Shown: positions 41,666-50,700 of the stretch, piece after piece
Layout of the letters: every line of letters starts with the position of its first letter
Position numbering within the stretch: position 1 is the first letter of the stretch
The notes under the pieces: model-generated
What the model was told of the DNA's origin: nothing
Database searches by the model: none
The model's input: only the letters and a program-made list of their open reading frames with translations
Assembly (NCBI GenBank): GCA_002298145.1
Contig: DBMP01000022.1
Span: 62,001 to 126,000 of the forward strand
Direction of reading: 5' to 3'
Length of the DNA stretch: 64,000 nucleotides
Origin: Spartobacteria bacterium UBA695
Lineage (GTDB): Bacteria > Verrucomicrobiota > Verrucomicrobiia > Chthoniobacterales > Chthoniobacteraceae
Translations under genes and position numbers: made by a program

Positions 41666-42760
41666 ATGAAAACAAAACGCTTTGTTTCCCTGGCCCTTGG
41701 CGCGCTGCTTGCGTGCGCCGCCTCCTCCCCGGCTTGCACCGGGATCACCATCAAACCCCAGGACGGCACGGTCATTCGTGCCCGCACGCTGGAGTTTGGC
41801 GATAAGCTCAACTCCGACCTCGTCGTTGTTCCGCGCGGATTCCATTTCACCGGCGCGGAAGGCAGCGACAAAACCGGATTGAAATGGACCGGCAAATACG
41901 GCTTTGTGGGAGCCAACGTCTTGGGCCACCCGATCTTTGCCGACGGGCTCAACGAAAAAGGCCTTAGCGTGGGGCTGTTCTATTTTCCCACGTTCGCCAG
42001 CTTTGCCAAAGCCACCCCGGACCAAGCAAGCAAGCTGCTCGCCCCGTGGGATCTCGGCACCTATTTTTTAAGCACCAGCGCCAGCGTGGAAGAGGCGCTT
42101 GACGCTTTAAAGCGCGTCGTGGTCGGCGACGTGATTTTCAAAGACTGGGGCATCGTGCCGCCCGTCCACTACGTTGTTGCCGACGCCTCCGGACGGAGTG
42201 TCGTCATCGAGTTCACCGACGGCAAAGCTCGGGTCTACGATGACCCGCTGGGCGTTATTACCAACTCGCCCACCTTCGACTGGCACCTGACCAACCTGCG
42301 CAACTACCTCAGCCTTTCCGCATTCAACGCGCTGCCCGAAAAGCTGCCCGGCCTGACGCTCTCGCCGCTGGGCCAGGGCGGGGGAATGCACGGGCTACCG
42401 GGGGATTTCACGCCGCCCTCGCGGTTTGTGCGTGCGGTGGCCTTTACCCAGACGGCGCTCCCCTCCGCCACGGCTTATGACGGCCTATTGCAGGCTTTTC
42501 ATATCCTCAACCAGTTTGACATTCCCAAGGGCTCGGTGCGGGAAAAGGACAAGGGGCAGGTGTTCTCCGAATACACGGAATGGACCAGTGCGGCCGACAC
42601 AACCCACCGCCGCTACTACATCCGCACCTTTATCAACAGCCGCATCCGCGAAGTCGATCTCGACCGCTGCAACCTGAACGCAAAGGAGCCGGTCACCCTC
42701 AAGCTGGACACGAAAGAGACCTTCGAAGAGATCACCCCGGTGGCCGCCGCCGCGAAGTAG
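41666..42760 (+). CDS. Secreted choloylglycine hydrolase/penicillin acylase-family amidase (Ntn hydrolase)
   Basis: A 364-residue protein with a signal peptide ending SSPA before Cys24 (CTGITIKPQDG). In this family of linear amide C-N hydrolases the N-terminal Cys is the nucleophile, so signal peptide removal between Ala23 and Cys24 would itself expose it. Other family features are VIRARTLEFG (Arg/Glu region), HPIFADGLNEKGLSVGLFYF, VVIEFTDGKARVYDDPLGVI and TNSPTFDWHLTNLRNY. Members hydrolyse conjugated bile salts, penicillin V or acyl-homoserine lactones. The true substrate here is unknown; N-acyl amides in the environment are plausible. Confidence 0.88.
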   Translation: MKTKRFVSLALGALLACAASSPACTGITIKPQDGTVIRARTLEFGDKLNSDLVVVPRGFHFTGAEGSDKTGLKWTGKYGFVGANVLGHPIFADGLNEKGLSVGLFYFPTFASFAKATPDQASKLLAPWDLGTYFLSTSASVEEALDALKRVVVGDVIFKDWGIVPPVHYVVADASGRSVVIEFTDGKARVYDDPLGVITNSPTFDWHLTNLRNYLSLSAFNALPEKLPGLTLSPLGQGGGMHGLPGDFTPPSRFVRAVAFTQTALPSATAYDGLLQAFHILNQFDIPKGSVREKDKGQVFSEYTEWTSAADTTHRRYYIRTFINSRIREVDLDRCNLNAKEPVTLKLDTKETFEEITPVAAAAK

Positions 42761-42773
42761 GCTTGGGTGGGGA

Positions 42774-44399
42774 TTACAGCGTGAGGGCGGGGCGCTCCTC
42801 TGGGAGAGGCTCGGCCAGGATGCGCTTCAGCTCGGAAATGGTTTCCGGCAGATTGTACGCGCTGTGCGGCCCGGGCACGATGCGCTCGGAGCGGGCTCCC
42901 TCCAGGTGGGAGCTCCAGTAGGGCACCACGCCATCGGTGCTATTGGGGGTGTTGCCTTTGCCCCGGTCTCCGATGATGGAGTAATACGGCGCGTTGATGG
43001 GCAGCTTATCCATGGCGATCAGGGTGTGGTTCTTGGGCGAGAGGCCACTGATGCTGTTGGGCAGGATGATCTGCCCGGTGGAGGTCTTTAGGATATTGAA
43101 GACGGACTGGTGCATCGTGGTGACGATGGTCGAGGGCAGGGAAATCAAACGGCGGCCGAGGGCCCCGAGCGAGCCCATGGCCAGCTGGCTGCCCCGGTGG
43201 GGCACGCAGATGAAGACGACTTTTTTGACCTGCGGATTGGCCTTGAAGATGAGCGATTGTTTGACGGGGTGGGTCGCCGGTAGCCGGGCATTGAGGCGAG
43301 CGGCTTTTTCCCGGAAATTCGCATTCCAAAGGGCCCGGCCCGTAGTGGTGACCTGCATGCGCGATACCAGGCCGCCCATGCTGTGGCCGACGAGGATGCA
43401 GCCGCGGGTAAGCGGGTAATTTTTTTGGACCCGGGCCAGCTCCTGGCGCAGCATCAGGGCGGAGTAGACCGGTGCGTTGCCGGTGGGGTAAGAGAAGACC
43501 CAAAACTGGTAGCGCCCGCGGATGAGGGGATCGGCCTCCAGCTCGTTGATGACATTTTTCCACATATGCGGGGTGGAGATGAGGCCGTGGACGAGGATCA
43601 CCGGGATGCGGTTCGGGTCGTAGGGCTGGAGCATGTAGAGGCCCGAGAAGGCCATGGATTTATCCACGTTGATGAGGCCCAAGAGGCCATACCATAACTC
43701 CGGGATTTGCGGGTAATAGGCGAAGGGCGCGGTGAAATCGGCGGCGAGCGGCTCCGGCTTGCCCTGGAGGCGGACGGTATCGGCCAGCGCCGGATCGCGC
43801 AGCGTCAAAGAAGCGTCGCGGCCGTGAAAATCGAGCGTAGCGGTGACGGGCGCGGTGATGCCGGTCCGGGGTTCGAATTGCGGGCGCCGCCCGAGCATGA
43901 GGAATGAGGGGGCTTTACGAATGCCGACGAGCGTGCCGCCCACGCCCTCCTGGCGGAAATGATGGCGGAAGTGGCGGCAGGAAATGCTACCCGCTGGCTT
44001 GAAGTCGGTGAAGGTGTTCGGCGACCAGATGCCCGGCTGGGTTTTGGGCGTGATGCGCAGCGTATATTTCGTGCCGTTGGCCGAGAGCACCATCGGGCGA
44101 TTCCAGAGCTTGCCGCCGTCGGCTTCCTGGAGGAGATCGGTCAGTTCGGCAGCAGCGCTGTTGTAAATGGAGCGGGCCGCGGGGGCGGCTGTGTCGAGCT
44201 GGGGCTGAGCCAGGGCCGCCGCCTCCAGGTAGAGAGCGGCCCGGTTTTCCGTGGGAAGGGTGCGGTGCCGGGCTGTTCTTAAATCCGCCGCCGCCTGGAC
44301 CAGGGGAGGCGCCGGGCGGCGATGTTGCGGTACGGTGGAGCATCCGGCTGAGAGCAGCGCGGAGGCGATGAGAAGGAGAAGGCGACTTCGTGAATTCAT
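42774..44399 (-). CDS. Outer-membrane or periplasmic lipoprotein with alpha/beta hydrolase domain
   Basis: A 541-residue lipoprotein. The signal peptide ends with the lipobox LSAG-Cys20. An N-terminal region of about 230 residues without known motifs (LTDLLQEADGGKLWNRPMVL) precedes an alpha/beta hydrolase from about residue 260: IPVILVHGLISTPHMWKNVI (oxyanion region), nucleophile Ser340 in CILVGHSMGGLVSRM, then FICVPHRGSQLA and the late acid and His region (STDGVVPYWSSHL, PGPHSAYN). This resembles lipase-class or PGAP1-like esterases. It converges with the Ntn hydrolase gene, 13 bases apart, and is transcribed alone. Confidence 0.84.
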   Translation of the reverse strand: MNSRSRLLLLIASALLSAGCSTVPQHRRPAPPLVQAAADLRTARHRTLPTENRAALYLEAAALAQPQLDTAAPAARSIYNSAAAELTDLLQEADGGKLWNRPMVLSANGTKYTLRITPKTQPGIWSPNTFTDFKPAGSISCRHFRHHFRQEGVGGTLVGIRKAPSFLMLGRRPQFEPRTGITAPVTATLDFHGRDASLTLRDPALADTVRLQGKPEPLAADFTAPFAYYPQIPELWYGLLGLINVDKSMAFSGLYMLQPYDPNRIPVILVHGLISTPHMWKNVINELEADPLIRGRYQFWVFSYPTGNAPVYSALMLRQELARVQKNYPLTRGCILVGHSMGGLVSRMQVTTTGRALWNANFREKAARLNARLPATHPVKQSLIFKANPQVKKVVFICVPHRGSQLAMGSLGALGRRLISLPSTIVTTMHQSVFNILKTSTGQIILPNSISGLSPKNHTLIAMDKLPINAPYYSIIGDRGKGNTPNSTDGVVPYWSSHLEGARSERIVPGPHSAYNLPETISELKRILAEPLPEERPALTL

Positions 44400-44554
44400 A
44401 CCAGACCGAAAGGCTCATTCTTTAGGGGTTTTGGTATTATTCAAGCCTGGACCTTTTCCCATTGGATCAAGGGCAACCGTCTGGCACGGGCGACGGTGGT
44501 TCCGAGCAGGTGCGCCGCAGCTTCTGGCTGAAGTATCTACGGTTCGTTTTCCCC

Positions 44555-46720
44555 TCAGAGTCCCCAAGGGGTTGGCGTAAGGGGCGATTGAAACGGGTGG
44601 ATCCCTTTTACTTTCACCTTTCGCGCAAAAATCTTGTCGCTTGAAGCGGCGTAGAGGACGTCAAAGTCGGCACCGCCAAAAGCAAGGTTCAGGACTCTGC
44701 CGGAGGGTATCGGCAACAGACATTGATTGTGGCCCGTTAAGTCGGAGGTTTGGATGCCCATGCGCGTGGCTGCATACAGGGCGCCACGCCGGTCAATGGC
44801 CAGACCTTCAACGCCACTGTCGTCTGCTGAGTCTGGTACGTGTAACCAATGGAACGGTTGGCGATGGCGCAAGGTGCCGTCAGCTTCGATCTGGTAGCTA
44901 TAGACCCAGTGGGAGCCTCCATCCGCCACATAGAGAAAATGCTCGTCTGGTGAAATCGCAAGACCTGTGGCCTCTTTGATGCCGGTGTCGACGATGCTTT
45001 TTTCTCCCGTAGGGGCGATGTACCAGACGTTACTTCCCGACAAACTGTTGGGACTCTGGCCGGTCACGTAAACACCACCGCTCCGGGTTGCCGCGAGGGC
45101 GTGCCCCGGGGTATCCCGAGCCAGCACGCGGATGGTTTGGTCCGCAGCAATGGCGATCAGCTGCCCGGTGGTTGAGGATACGGCCAGGAGTTGTCCATGT
45201 GCACTGGTCGCCAAGCCTGAGGAATGCCGGGCGTCTGCAAGAAACAGGTTTATCTTTCCGTCGATTCCTATTTTAAAGATTTGGTTAGCCTGGGCGTCGC
45301 AGAAAAAAACTTCGCCATTCGGGGTTACCGCCAACCCTCGCACGTCGTGGTAGCCTTCGCCGATCAGGTGCCATGCCTCGTCGCGCAATAGGATATCTTG
45401 AATTCGGGGGGAACCGCTTCCGCTGATGACGGGCGCAGGCCAGCCCCGCCAGAGCCAAGCCATGGCTTCCGGGAAAATATCGGTGTAGCGATCTCCGTGT
45501 GTTCCGTTGCTGGAACGGAATTGATAGTCATAGCCGGAGAATTTGAGAGCTTGCTCCATTTCCTGGTTGGCTAGGTACCAGTTGCCGCCGGTATTTTCCA
45601 TGTCATTGGAGGCGACGTGCAGGAAAACGCGCAACGGCTTCGGTTCACATTTACGAATGAGAATGGGGAGAGCGCTGCCGCCGCGGAAGGAAACGAAGCT
45701 GCCACTGATCGAGTAAACACGGCGAAAGGCGTCCGGGCGCTCCCATGCAGCGTTGAAGGCGCAGATTCCTCCGCTGGAACAACCTCCGATGCACCGGTCG
45801 TTGCCATCGCTAGAGAGGTTGAGCTGATGGGTCTGGGCGACATAAGGCAGCATTTCTTCCAGAAGAAAGCGAGCGTATCGATCACCCATGCTATCGTATT
45901 CAAAGCATCGGTTGGCGCGCCCGGCCTTTTCATGGGAGGAGGCTGCTGACAACTGGCCGGGTTGAATGAAGATGCCGACCATGGCGGGAATTTGATGGTT
46001 GAAGATGAGCCGGTTGAGCGCCGATGTGAAGCGGCGATCGAGGCCGTCTTGCCCTACATAGACGCACGCCGGTTTGGTAGGGTCATATTGTGGGGGAATG
46101 TACACCCAATATTTTCGGGTCGTGCCGGGAAAAATGGCGCTTTTGTCAAAGATCCCCTCGATTATTTTTCCGCGCGGTGTGGGGCTCCATTTGATGCCGC
46201 TCGTGGTGGTGCTCGGTTCCAGACGGATTGCGCCTAGGAAAAATTCCGGAGCGGTCTCCAAGGCCAACCGAAAGTCTGCCGCATCGCACCGGTTGTCAAA
46301 ACGTGCATCTGTGACCGCGAACGTGACGCTCTTCCATGTTTTGGTGTTACTTAAGATGATCGAGCCCGCCCGCTTGAAGGCACCTGGAATGGGGCGCTCC
46401 TCCAATGAGTCGTATTCGAGGCCGACGACGCCCGTGCCTTGATCGTAGTAATCCACTTTGAATACGACGGAGGGGCGGGCGCCGTCCTTGGCGTTCTCGT
46501 CGGTAACTGTGAAATAGAGCCGTTTCTCCATAGCTTGGCTGCCCCGAAGAGGCCAGGCCTTCCGGGCATCCAAGGCAATGGGGATGTATTGTTCCTGATA
46601 TTTCCCTTGGGTTAGCTCCATGCCTTGGGCGGTGTCGGGCGTGACGGAAAGTTCCGCAGCGCCGCAGGGGAGCGACGCAAGGCCTAAAACAAGGGACATA
46701 ATCAGAAAATATTTTGCCAT
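44555..46720 (-). CDS. Secreted esterase (CE1/enterochelin esterase type) fused to an SMP-30-like beta-propeller
   Basis: A 721-residue exported protein (signal peptide MSLVLGLASLPCGAAE). Residues about 22-170 look like a beta-sandwich (SVVFKVDYYDQGTGVVGLEY). An alpha/beta esterase follows at about 190-430: RKYWVYIPPQYDPTKPACVY, nucleophile Ser315 in IGGCSSGGICAFNAAWERPD, and a C-terminal His in NGTHGDRYTDIFPEA. The end, about 450-715, is a propeller with DVRGLAVTPNGEVFFCDAQA, ATGLAISPDEHFLYVADGG, and VEGLAIDRRGALYAATRMG, as in SMP-30/gluconolactonases. CE1 members remove acetyl or feruloyl groups from plant glycans; the propeller might bind or act on a released sugar acid. It is last of three leftward genes with the propeller hydrolase and GH31, 24 bases after the former. 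Confidence 0.85.
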   Translation of the reverse strand: MAKYFLIMSLVLGLASLPCGAAELSVTPDTAQGMELTQGKYQEQYIPIALDARKAWPLRGSQAMEKRLYFTVTDENAKDGARPSVVFKVDYYDQGTGVVGLEYDSLEERPIPGAFKRAGSIILSNTKTWKSVTFAVTDARFDNRCDAADFRLALETAPEFFLGAIRLEPSTTTSGIKWSPTPRGKIIEGIFDKSAIFPGTTRKYWVYIPPQYDPTKPACVYVGQDGLDRRFTSALNRLIFNHQIPAMVGIFIQPGQLSAASSHEKAGRANRCFEYDSMGDRYARFLLEEMLPYVAQTHQLNLSSDGNDRCIGGCSSGGICAFNAAWERPDAFRRVYSISGSFVSFRGGSALPILIRKCEPKPLRVFLHVASNDMENTGGNWYLANQEMEQALKFSGYDYQFRSSNGTHGDRYTDIFPEAMAWLWRGWPAPVISGSGSPRIQDILLRDEAWHLIGEGYHDVRGLAVTPNGEVFFCDAQANQIFKIGIDGKINLFLADARHSSGLATSAHGQLLAVSSTTGQLIAIAADQTIRVLARDTPGHALAATRSGGVYVTGQSPNSLSGSNVWYIAPTGEKSIVDTGIKEATGLAISPDEHFLYVADGGSHWVYSYQIEADGTLRHRQPFHWLHVPDSADDSGVEGLAIDRRGALYAATRMGIQTSDLTGHNQCLLPIPSGRVLNLAFGGADFDVLYAASSDKIFARKVKVKGIHPFQSPLTPTPWGL

Positions 46721-46744
46721 GTTGCCGAACTGAAGAAGAAGGGG

Positions 46745-48139
46745 CTAAACCGTGTAAGCCAGGGGAGCTTGATCGCGTCCCCATCCAAAATTCATCATAA
46801 AATCGCCACGGATGGCGAAGATCTCGGCATCGTGCAACTCCACTTCGATGTGCAGGTTCTCAAGCGCGGCAAACTCGGCGGCGCCGAGGCCCGACTTCCA
46901 TACGGGCGACCAAAAGAGGTCGTCTCCCGTGAATGGCACGCAATCCTCAAAAGAGAACCCTTGGAAGGGAGCGCCAAGCTCGTCGGTGAGCTGCACGCGG
47001 ACCCTTCCATAAGGAGCGCGCACATTGAGCCGGAGGTCGGGCCCGGTGAATTTTAAGAGGCGCGTCATGATGCGACCGCGCACCACACTTTCCAGGCTGA
47101 AGAAGCCGTCAAGCCGCAAGGTGTGAAGCATCAAGGCCGCATCGGTGAGTTCCTGGTCGACGAAGTGCTCCGCCTTGGAGCCGCCGGAGTAAAAGCGCAC
47201 TTCGCGCCCATTGGCGACCACCATGGCCCCCGTGTAGACACAGCCGCCGCCGTGTTCGCCGCGCGGATTGCGTTCGATAAATGCCTGGTGCGTGGCGCGG
47301 TTAAACCGCCAGCCGTCGAGGCTGTAGGCCAGGGCACAGTCGATGCCGCCGCTCATGCCCTTGTGGCGGATCTCTTCCGTCGGGTGGCAATGCAGCCGCC
47401 AAAGCAAGCCGAGATACATTTCCTCGTAGCGGTAGACGGGCATCCCATAGAACTGGATCAGTTGAGGGTCCTCGGGATCGGGATGGATGATGAGTTCCCG
47501 ATTGAGGATTTTTTGCCAGTCCCTGGTTTCGAAAAAGACGATCCGGCGGTCGCCGTTATGGGGGCGGCGGGAAATGCAGTAGGTCTGGCGGTGGTGGTTG
47601 TAAAAGGCGGTGATGGGGCTGTCGAGGCTGTAGTCGCCAATCTCCACGGAGGGATCGATTTTCCAGCGCACCGCGTCGGGGCTCACCGCCATGCCTTGTT
47701 TGCCGTCGCGGCTAAAGAGGTATTTGAAGCGGCGATCCGGATCGGGGTCGATGGGGTCCCTTAAAATGGGAGCGCCGTCGATATGCCCTTCAACGCCGAA
47801 AACTTGATTGGGCGCGTGCTGCCGGAATCCCTTCTCGATTTGCCCGGAAACGTCCGGCTTGGTCCAATGAATGCCGTCTTCGCTTTCAGCCAGCATCAGT
47901 GCTTGGGAACGGGGCAGAAACCCCATGGCATGCCGGGGGCCATTGGGAATGGCGGCGCAGTAAACGGCTTTCCATTTTCCGGTGGCCTCGTCCTGCCAGA
48001 TAAAAGGAAAGTTCCAGGTTCCCTCGGTGAGGGGATCTTCCAGCGTGGCTTCGGGAATATAGCGGGGTTTGCCCATGACGCGTCGGACGTTTTCCATTAC
48101 GCAAAGGGGCCAGTCGTCAAAGAATAGGAGGGTTGCCAT
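46745..48139 (-). CDS. Five-bladed beta-propeller glycosidase-like protein (GH43/GH32 clan type)
   Basis: A 464-residue protein without signal peptide. It has blade-like repeats typical of the GH32/43/68/DUF377 superfamily: NFPFIWQDEATGKWKAVYCA, LAESEDGIHWTKPDVSG, APILRDPIDPDPDRRFKYLF, MAVSPDAVRWKIDPSV, YCISRRPHNGDRRIVFF, then a C-terminal beta-sandwich (DLRLNVRAPYGRVRVQLTDE). Several candidate acid residues are present but I cannot assign a catalytic triad with confidence. It lies between a GH31 gene (8 bases upstream) and the secreted esterase, so it belongs to one glycan pathway. Specific activity is unknown; arabinosidase or xylosidase would fit the neighbours. Confidence 0.72.
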   Translation of the reverse strand: MATLLFFDDWPLCVMENVRRVMGKPRYIPEATLEDPLTEGTWNFPFIWQDEATGKWKAVYCAAIPNGPRHAMGFLPRSQALMLAESEDGIHWTKPDVSGQIEKGFRQHAPNQVFGVEGHIDGAPILRDPIDPDPDRRFKYLFSRDGKQGMAVSPDAVRWKIDPSVEIGDYSLDSPITAFYNHHRQTYCISRRPHNGDRRIVFFETRDWQKILNRELIIHPDPEDPQLIQFYGMPVYRYEEMYLGLLWRLHCHPTEEIRHKGMSGGIDCALAYSLDGWRFNRATHQAFIERNPRGEHGGGCVYTGAMVVANGREVRFYSGGSKAEHFVDQELTDAALMLHTLRLDGFFSLESVVRGRIMTRLLKFTGPDLRLNVRAPYGRVRVQLTDELGAPFQGFSFEDCVPFTGDDLFWSPVWKSGLGAAEFAALENLHIEVELHDAEIFAIRGDFMMNFGWGRDQAPLAYTV

Positions 48140-48147
48140 AATGAGGA

Positions 48148-50490
48148 TCAGGACGGGATGAGGTCTGCAGTTGGGGTGGAGACGGTTAGTTGAACGTTAG
48201 AGGGGAGGGGGTTTTCCACAATGCCAAATTGTTGGCCGTTTCGCCGGAGGCGCAGGCTATGCAACGCGTTGCTTTCCGGCAGGTAGACAAGGGCTTGCGC
48301 TTCGTCCGTTTTGGCGGCGAACACTTTGATTTCCAATGCCCTCCAGTTGATTTCCGCAGTGCTTTGCGCCACGGCAGCCTGCGGTAGGGCGGCTCCATCG
48401 CGGACAAGCAAAACGAGCGGGATTTCTCCGGCGGCGATTGGATGCCACTGGCCGCCGGGGTAGACTCTGCCGCTCTGGTAGTCGATCCAATGGCCCGGGG
48501 GAAGGTAGACGCGGCGGACGTTGGTTTCTTCAAAAAGCGGGGCCACCAGCAAGTCGCTGCCAAAGAGGTATTCGTCCTCGATGAGCCACGAGCCGGGATC
48601 GTCTGGGTATTCCAGGAACAGCGCGCGCATCATCGGCAGACCTTGCTCGCTGCTGGCCTTGGCCTGAGCGATAATATAAGGTAGGAGCTGGTATTTAAGC
48701 TTCGCGCATCGACGGAAGGCCTCCGTGAACGCTTCGCCGTAGGCCCACGGTTCCTTGGGGGGAGCTCCATGGCATCGGCTGTGGCTGGAGAGCATGCCAA
48801 AGGGGAGCCAACGGCGGTAGATGGCTTCCGGGCTTTGGTGAACGAAGCCGCCGATATCGTGGCTCCAAAAGGAGAATCCGCACAGCCCGAGCGAAAGGCC
48901 GCCGCGCAGTGTGGCCGCCATGGCGGAATTCGTATTTTCGGCATCGCCGCCCCAATGGATCGGATAGCGTTGAGACCCGGCCCACGCGCTGCGCGCCCAG
49001 ATGATGGAGTCTCCCGTCACTTCGCGCGTGATTTCCGCAACGGCTTGATTATAGCGCAGGGGGTAGAGGTTGTGTTCAAAGAAGCCGCTTTGGCCGGAAT
49101 GGTAACGCCCCAACAGCGGAGCCCCTTCGCCAAAATCCGCTTTAATGGCGGATACGCCCATTTTGAGGAGGTTCACCAGGAGTTGCTGATACCAGCGCAC
49201 GGCATCGGGATTGGAGAAATCGAGCACCGCGTCTTCTGTCGGCAAGTGGTTGTGGAGGGAGCTTTGGACGGCATATCCCTTCTCGACGGCTTCACGGTAG
49301 AGCGGATTGGCCGGGGTAAAATAGGGAAGCTGCCAAAGGCTGATTCGGAAACCCGCCTTGCGCAGATCCGCGATCATTTGGGCCGGGTTGTCAAAGCGCG
49401 TGGTGGAAAATTGGTAGTCACACAGCCAGTCGGTTTCAAACCATCCGGTATCGAGGTGGATCACGTCGCAAGGGATGCGGTGTTCGCGGAGGTCCGAGGC
49501 GACTTGCCGCACTTCCTGTTCGGATTTGTAGGTGATGCGGCTCATCCAAAGGCCAAAAGACCACGTCGGAGGCATCGGACTGCGGCCGGTCAATGCGGTG
49601 TATTCGGCCAGCACTTCCTTTGGGGTGCCGATAAAGAAAAAGAGATCCAACGAGTCGTCGCCCAGGAACATCGTCGTGGTGGCATCGTGGGTGTGCCCGA
49701 AGTCGAACGTCATGGGCGCCGTCGTATGGACGAACATGCCGTAACCCCGGCTGCTCATAAAAAACGGCACCGGCTTGTACATGAGCTGGTGCTGCACGCC
49801 ATGGGCATCGAAACTCCAAAGGGGGATCTTCTGTCCCCGCTTGTTGAGGCGTGTGAAGGATTCGCCGCATCCGAAGATTTTTTCGTCGGGTGCGAGGCTG
49901 AAGCTTGCCGCCACATGGCGGGCGAGGTCCGCCCCTCGGCGCACAAAGGAGAATGGCGTGGGTTGACGGTTGAGCAGTCCCGCACAGTCCCCGGGATGAA
50001 CGGAAGCCGTTAGCGTTTGTCGCTGGGCATCGCGGAATTCAACCCGCCACGGGGACGGTCGGACAGTGATCACCCCGAAAGGGCCTCGGTATTCAAACGC
50101 GCCGTCCCTGGCCTTCATGGTCCATCCCAAATCCGTTGCAGGCGGATGGGCCAGCATGAGGGAAGGGGAGTCGGTTAATGGGCCGGGACTGGTGCCGATG
50201 CGCAAGCGGACGGTTCGCGGCGTGATAAAGCTGAGCGAAAAGGGAGACTCGGCCTCTTCGCCGTAGACCGGGGGAAACTCCCAGGAGGGCGACTTTTCGT
50301 AGGGGACCACCATTTGTCCGAAGGCCATTCTCGACTTCAGCCCGTAGCGGAGCCACCGCAAGGTGCCCTTGGTGCTTGCGGGATCAAAAGTGGGAGCCTC
50401 GCTGACTTGGAAGAAAGTATTCTCCAGCCCTTCAAAATCGCGGCTGATATCGGGGGGCTGATTAAGTAAAGAATCGCCGGAAATGCTCAT
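48148..50490 (-). CDS. GH31 alpha-glycosidase, alpha-xylosidase (YicI) type
   Basis: A 780-residue cytoplasmic enzyme. N-terminal beta domain (FSLAPDEKIFGCGESFTRLN), catalytic barrel with nucleophile Asp452 in AIKADFGEGAP and acid/base Asp516 in HWGGDAENTNSAMAATLRG, plus the common WMSRITYKSEQEV and PPTWSFGLWMSR. The KADFGE form around the nucleophile is that of alpha-xylosidases. These release alpha-xylose from xyloglucan or isoprimeverose oligosaccharides. The C-terminal beta domain (PLFEETNVRRVYLPPGHWID) is complete. It is first of a leftward operon and divergent from the giant PEP-CTERM gene across 210 bases. Confidence 0.9.
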   Translation of the reverse strand: MSISGDSLLNQPPDISRDFEGLENTFFQVSEAPTFDPASTKGTLRWLRYGLKSRMAFGQMVVPYEKSPSWEFPPVYGEEAESPFSLSFITPRTVRLRIGTSPGPLTDSPSLMLAHPPATDLGWTMKARDGAFEYRGPFGVITVRPSPWRVEFRDAQRQTLTASVHPGDCAGLLNRQPTPFSFVRRGADLARHVAASFSLAPDEKIFGCGESFTRLNKRGQKIPLWSFDAHGVQHQLMYKPVPFFMSSRGYGMFVHTTAPMTFDFGHTHDATTTMFLGDDSLDLFFFIGTPKEVLAEYTALTGRSPMPPTWSFGLWMSRITYKSEQEVRQVASDLREHRIPCDVIHLDTGWFETDWLCDYQFSTTRFDNPAQMIADLRKAGFRISLWQLPYFTPANPLYREAVEKGYAVQSSLHNHLPTEDAVLDFSNPDAVRWYQQLLVNLLKMGVSAIKADFGEGAPLLGRYHSGQSGFFEHNLYPLRYNQAVAEITREVTGDSIIWARSAWAGSQRYPIHWGGDAENTNSAMAATLRGGLSLGLCGFSFWSHDIGGFVHQSPEAIYRRWLPFGMLSSHSRCHGAPPKEPWAYGEAFTEAFRRCAKLKYQLLPYIIAQAKASSEQGLPMMRALFLEYPDDPGSWLIEDEYLFGSDLLVAPLFEETNVRRVYLPPGHWIDYQSGRVYPGGQWHPIAAGEIPLVLLVRDGAALPQAAVAQSTAEINWRALEIKVFAAKTDEAQALVYLPESNALHSLRLRRNGQQFGIVENPLPSNVQLTVSTPTADLIPS

Positions 50491-50524
50491 GCTGGAGAGT
50501 TGAATATCAGGTCTTGATAGAATT

Positions 50525-50639
50525 ACAAACTATTAGATCGATCAAAATTACCCTTTGGAAAGCTGGAATTCTCGCGGAAAACTCAAATTTTCAAAAAAGA
50601 GATTGCGGAAATTTAATCGATCATATAAACACAAACTAT
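50525..50639. promoter_or_regulatory. Paired motif copies in the GH31/PEP-CTERM divergent region
   Basis: The 210-base gap contains ACAAACTAT (50525-50533) next to ATCGATCA (50537-50544), and again ATCGATCA (50616-50623) next to ACAAACTAT (50631-50639), in swapped order. Both words occur twice in a short stretch between divergent starts, as expected for binding sites of a shared regulator. No convincing -35/-10 pair could be fixed. Confidence 0.35.
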
Positions 50640-50700
50640 CGGAGTTTCTCAGTCAAATCCTCCCTTGCGGTCATCTGCTTTCCTAACCCCAAAGCTTCCC

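Noticed and set aside
40361..42025. 554-codon minus-strand frame spanning two plus-strand genes
   Set aside because: Runs through the MFS and Ntn hydrolase genes; composition is a shadow effect.
4984..50623. TGATCGA/TCGATCA word near both PEP-CTERM genes as a common operator
   Set aside because: A 7-base word is too short to be meaningful across the two regions and also occurs elsewhere, such as near 26330.
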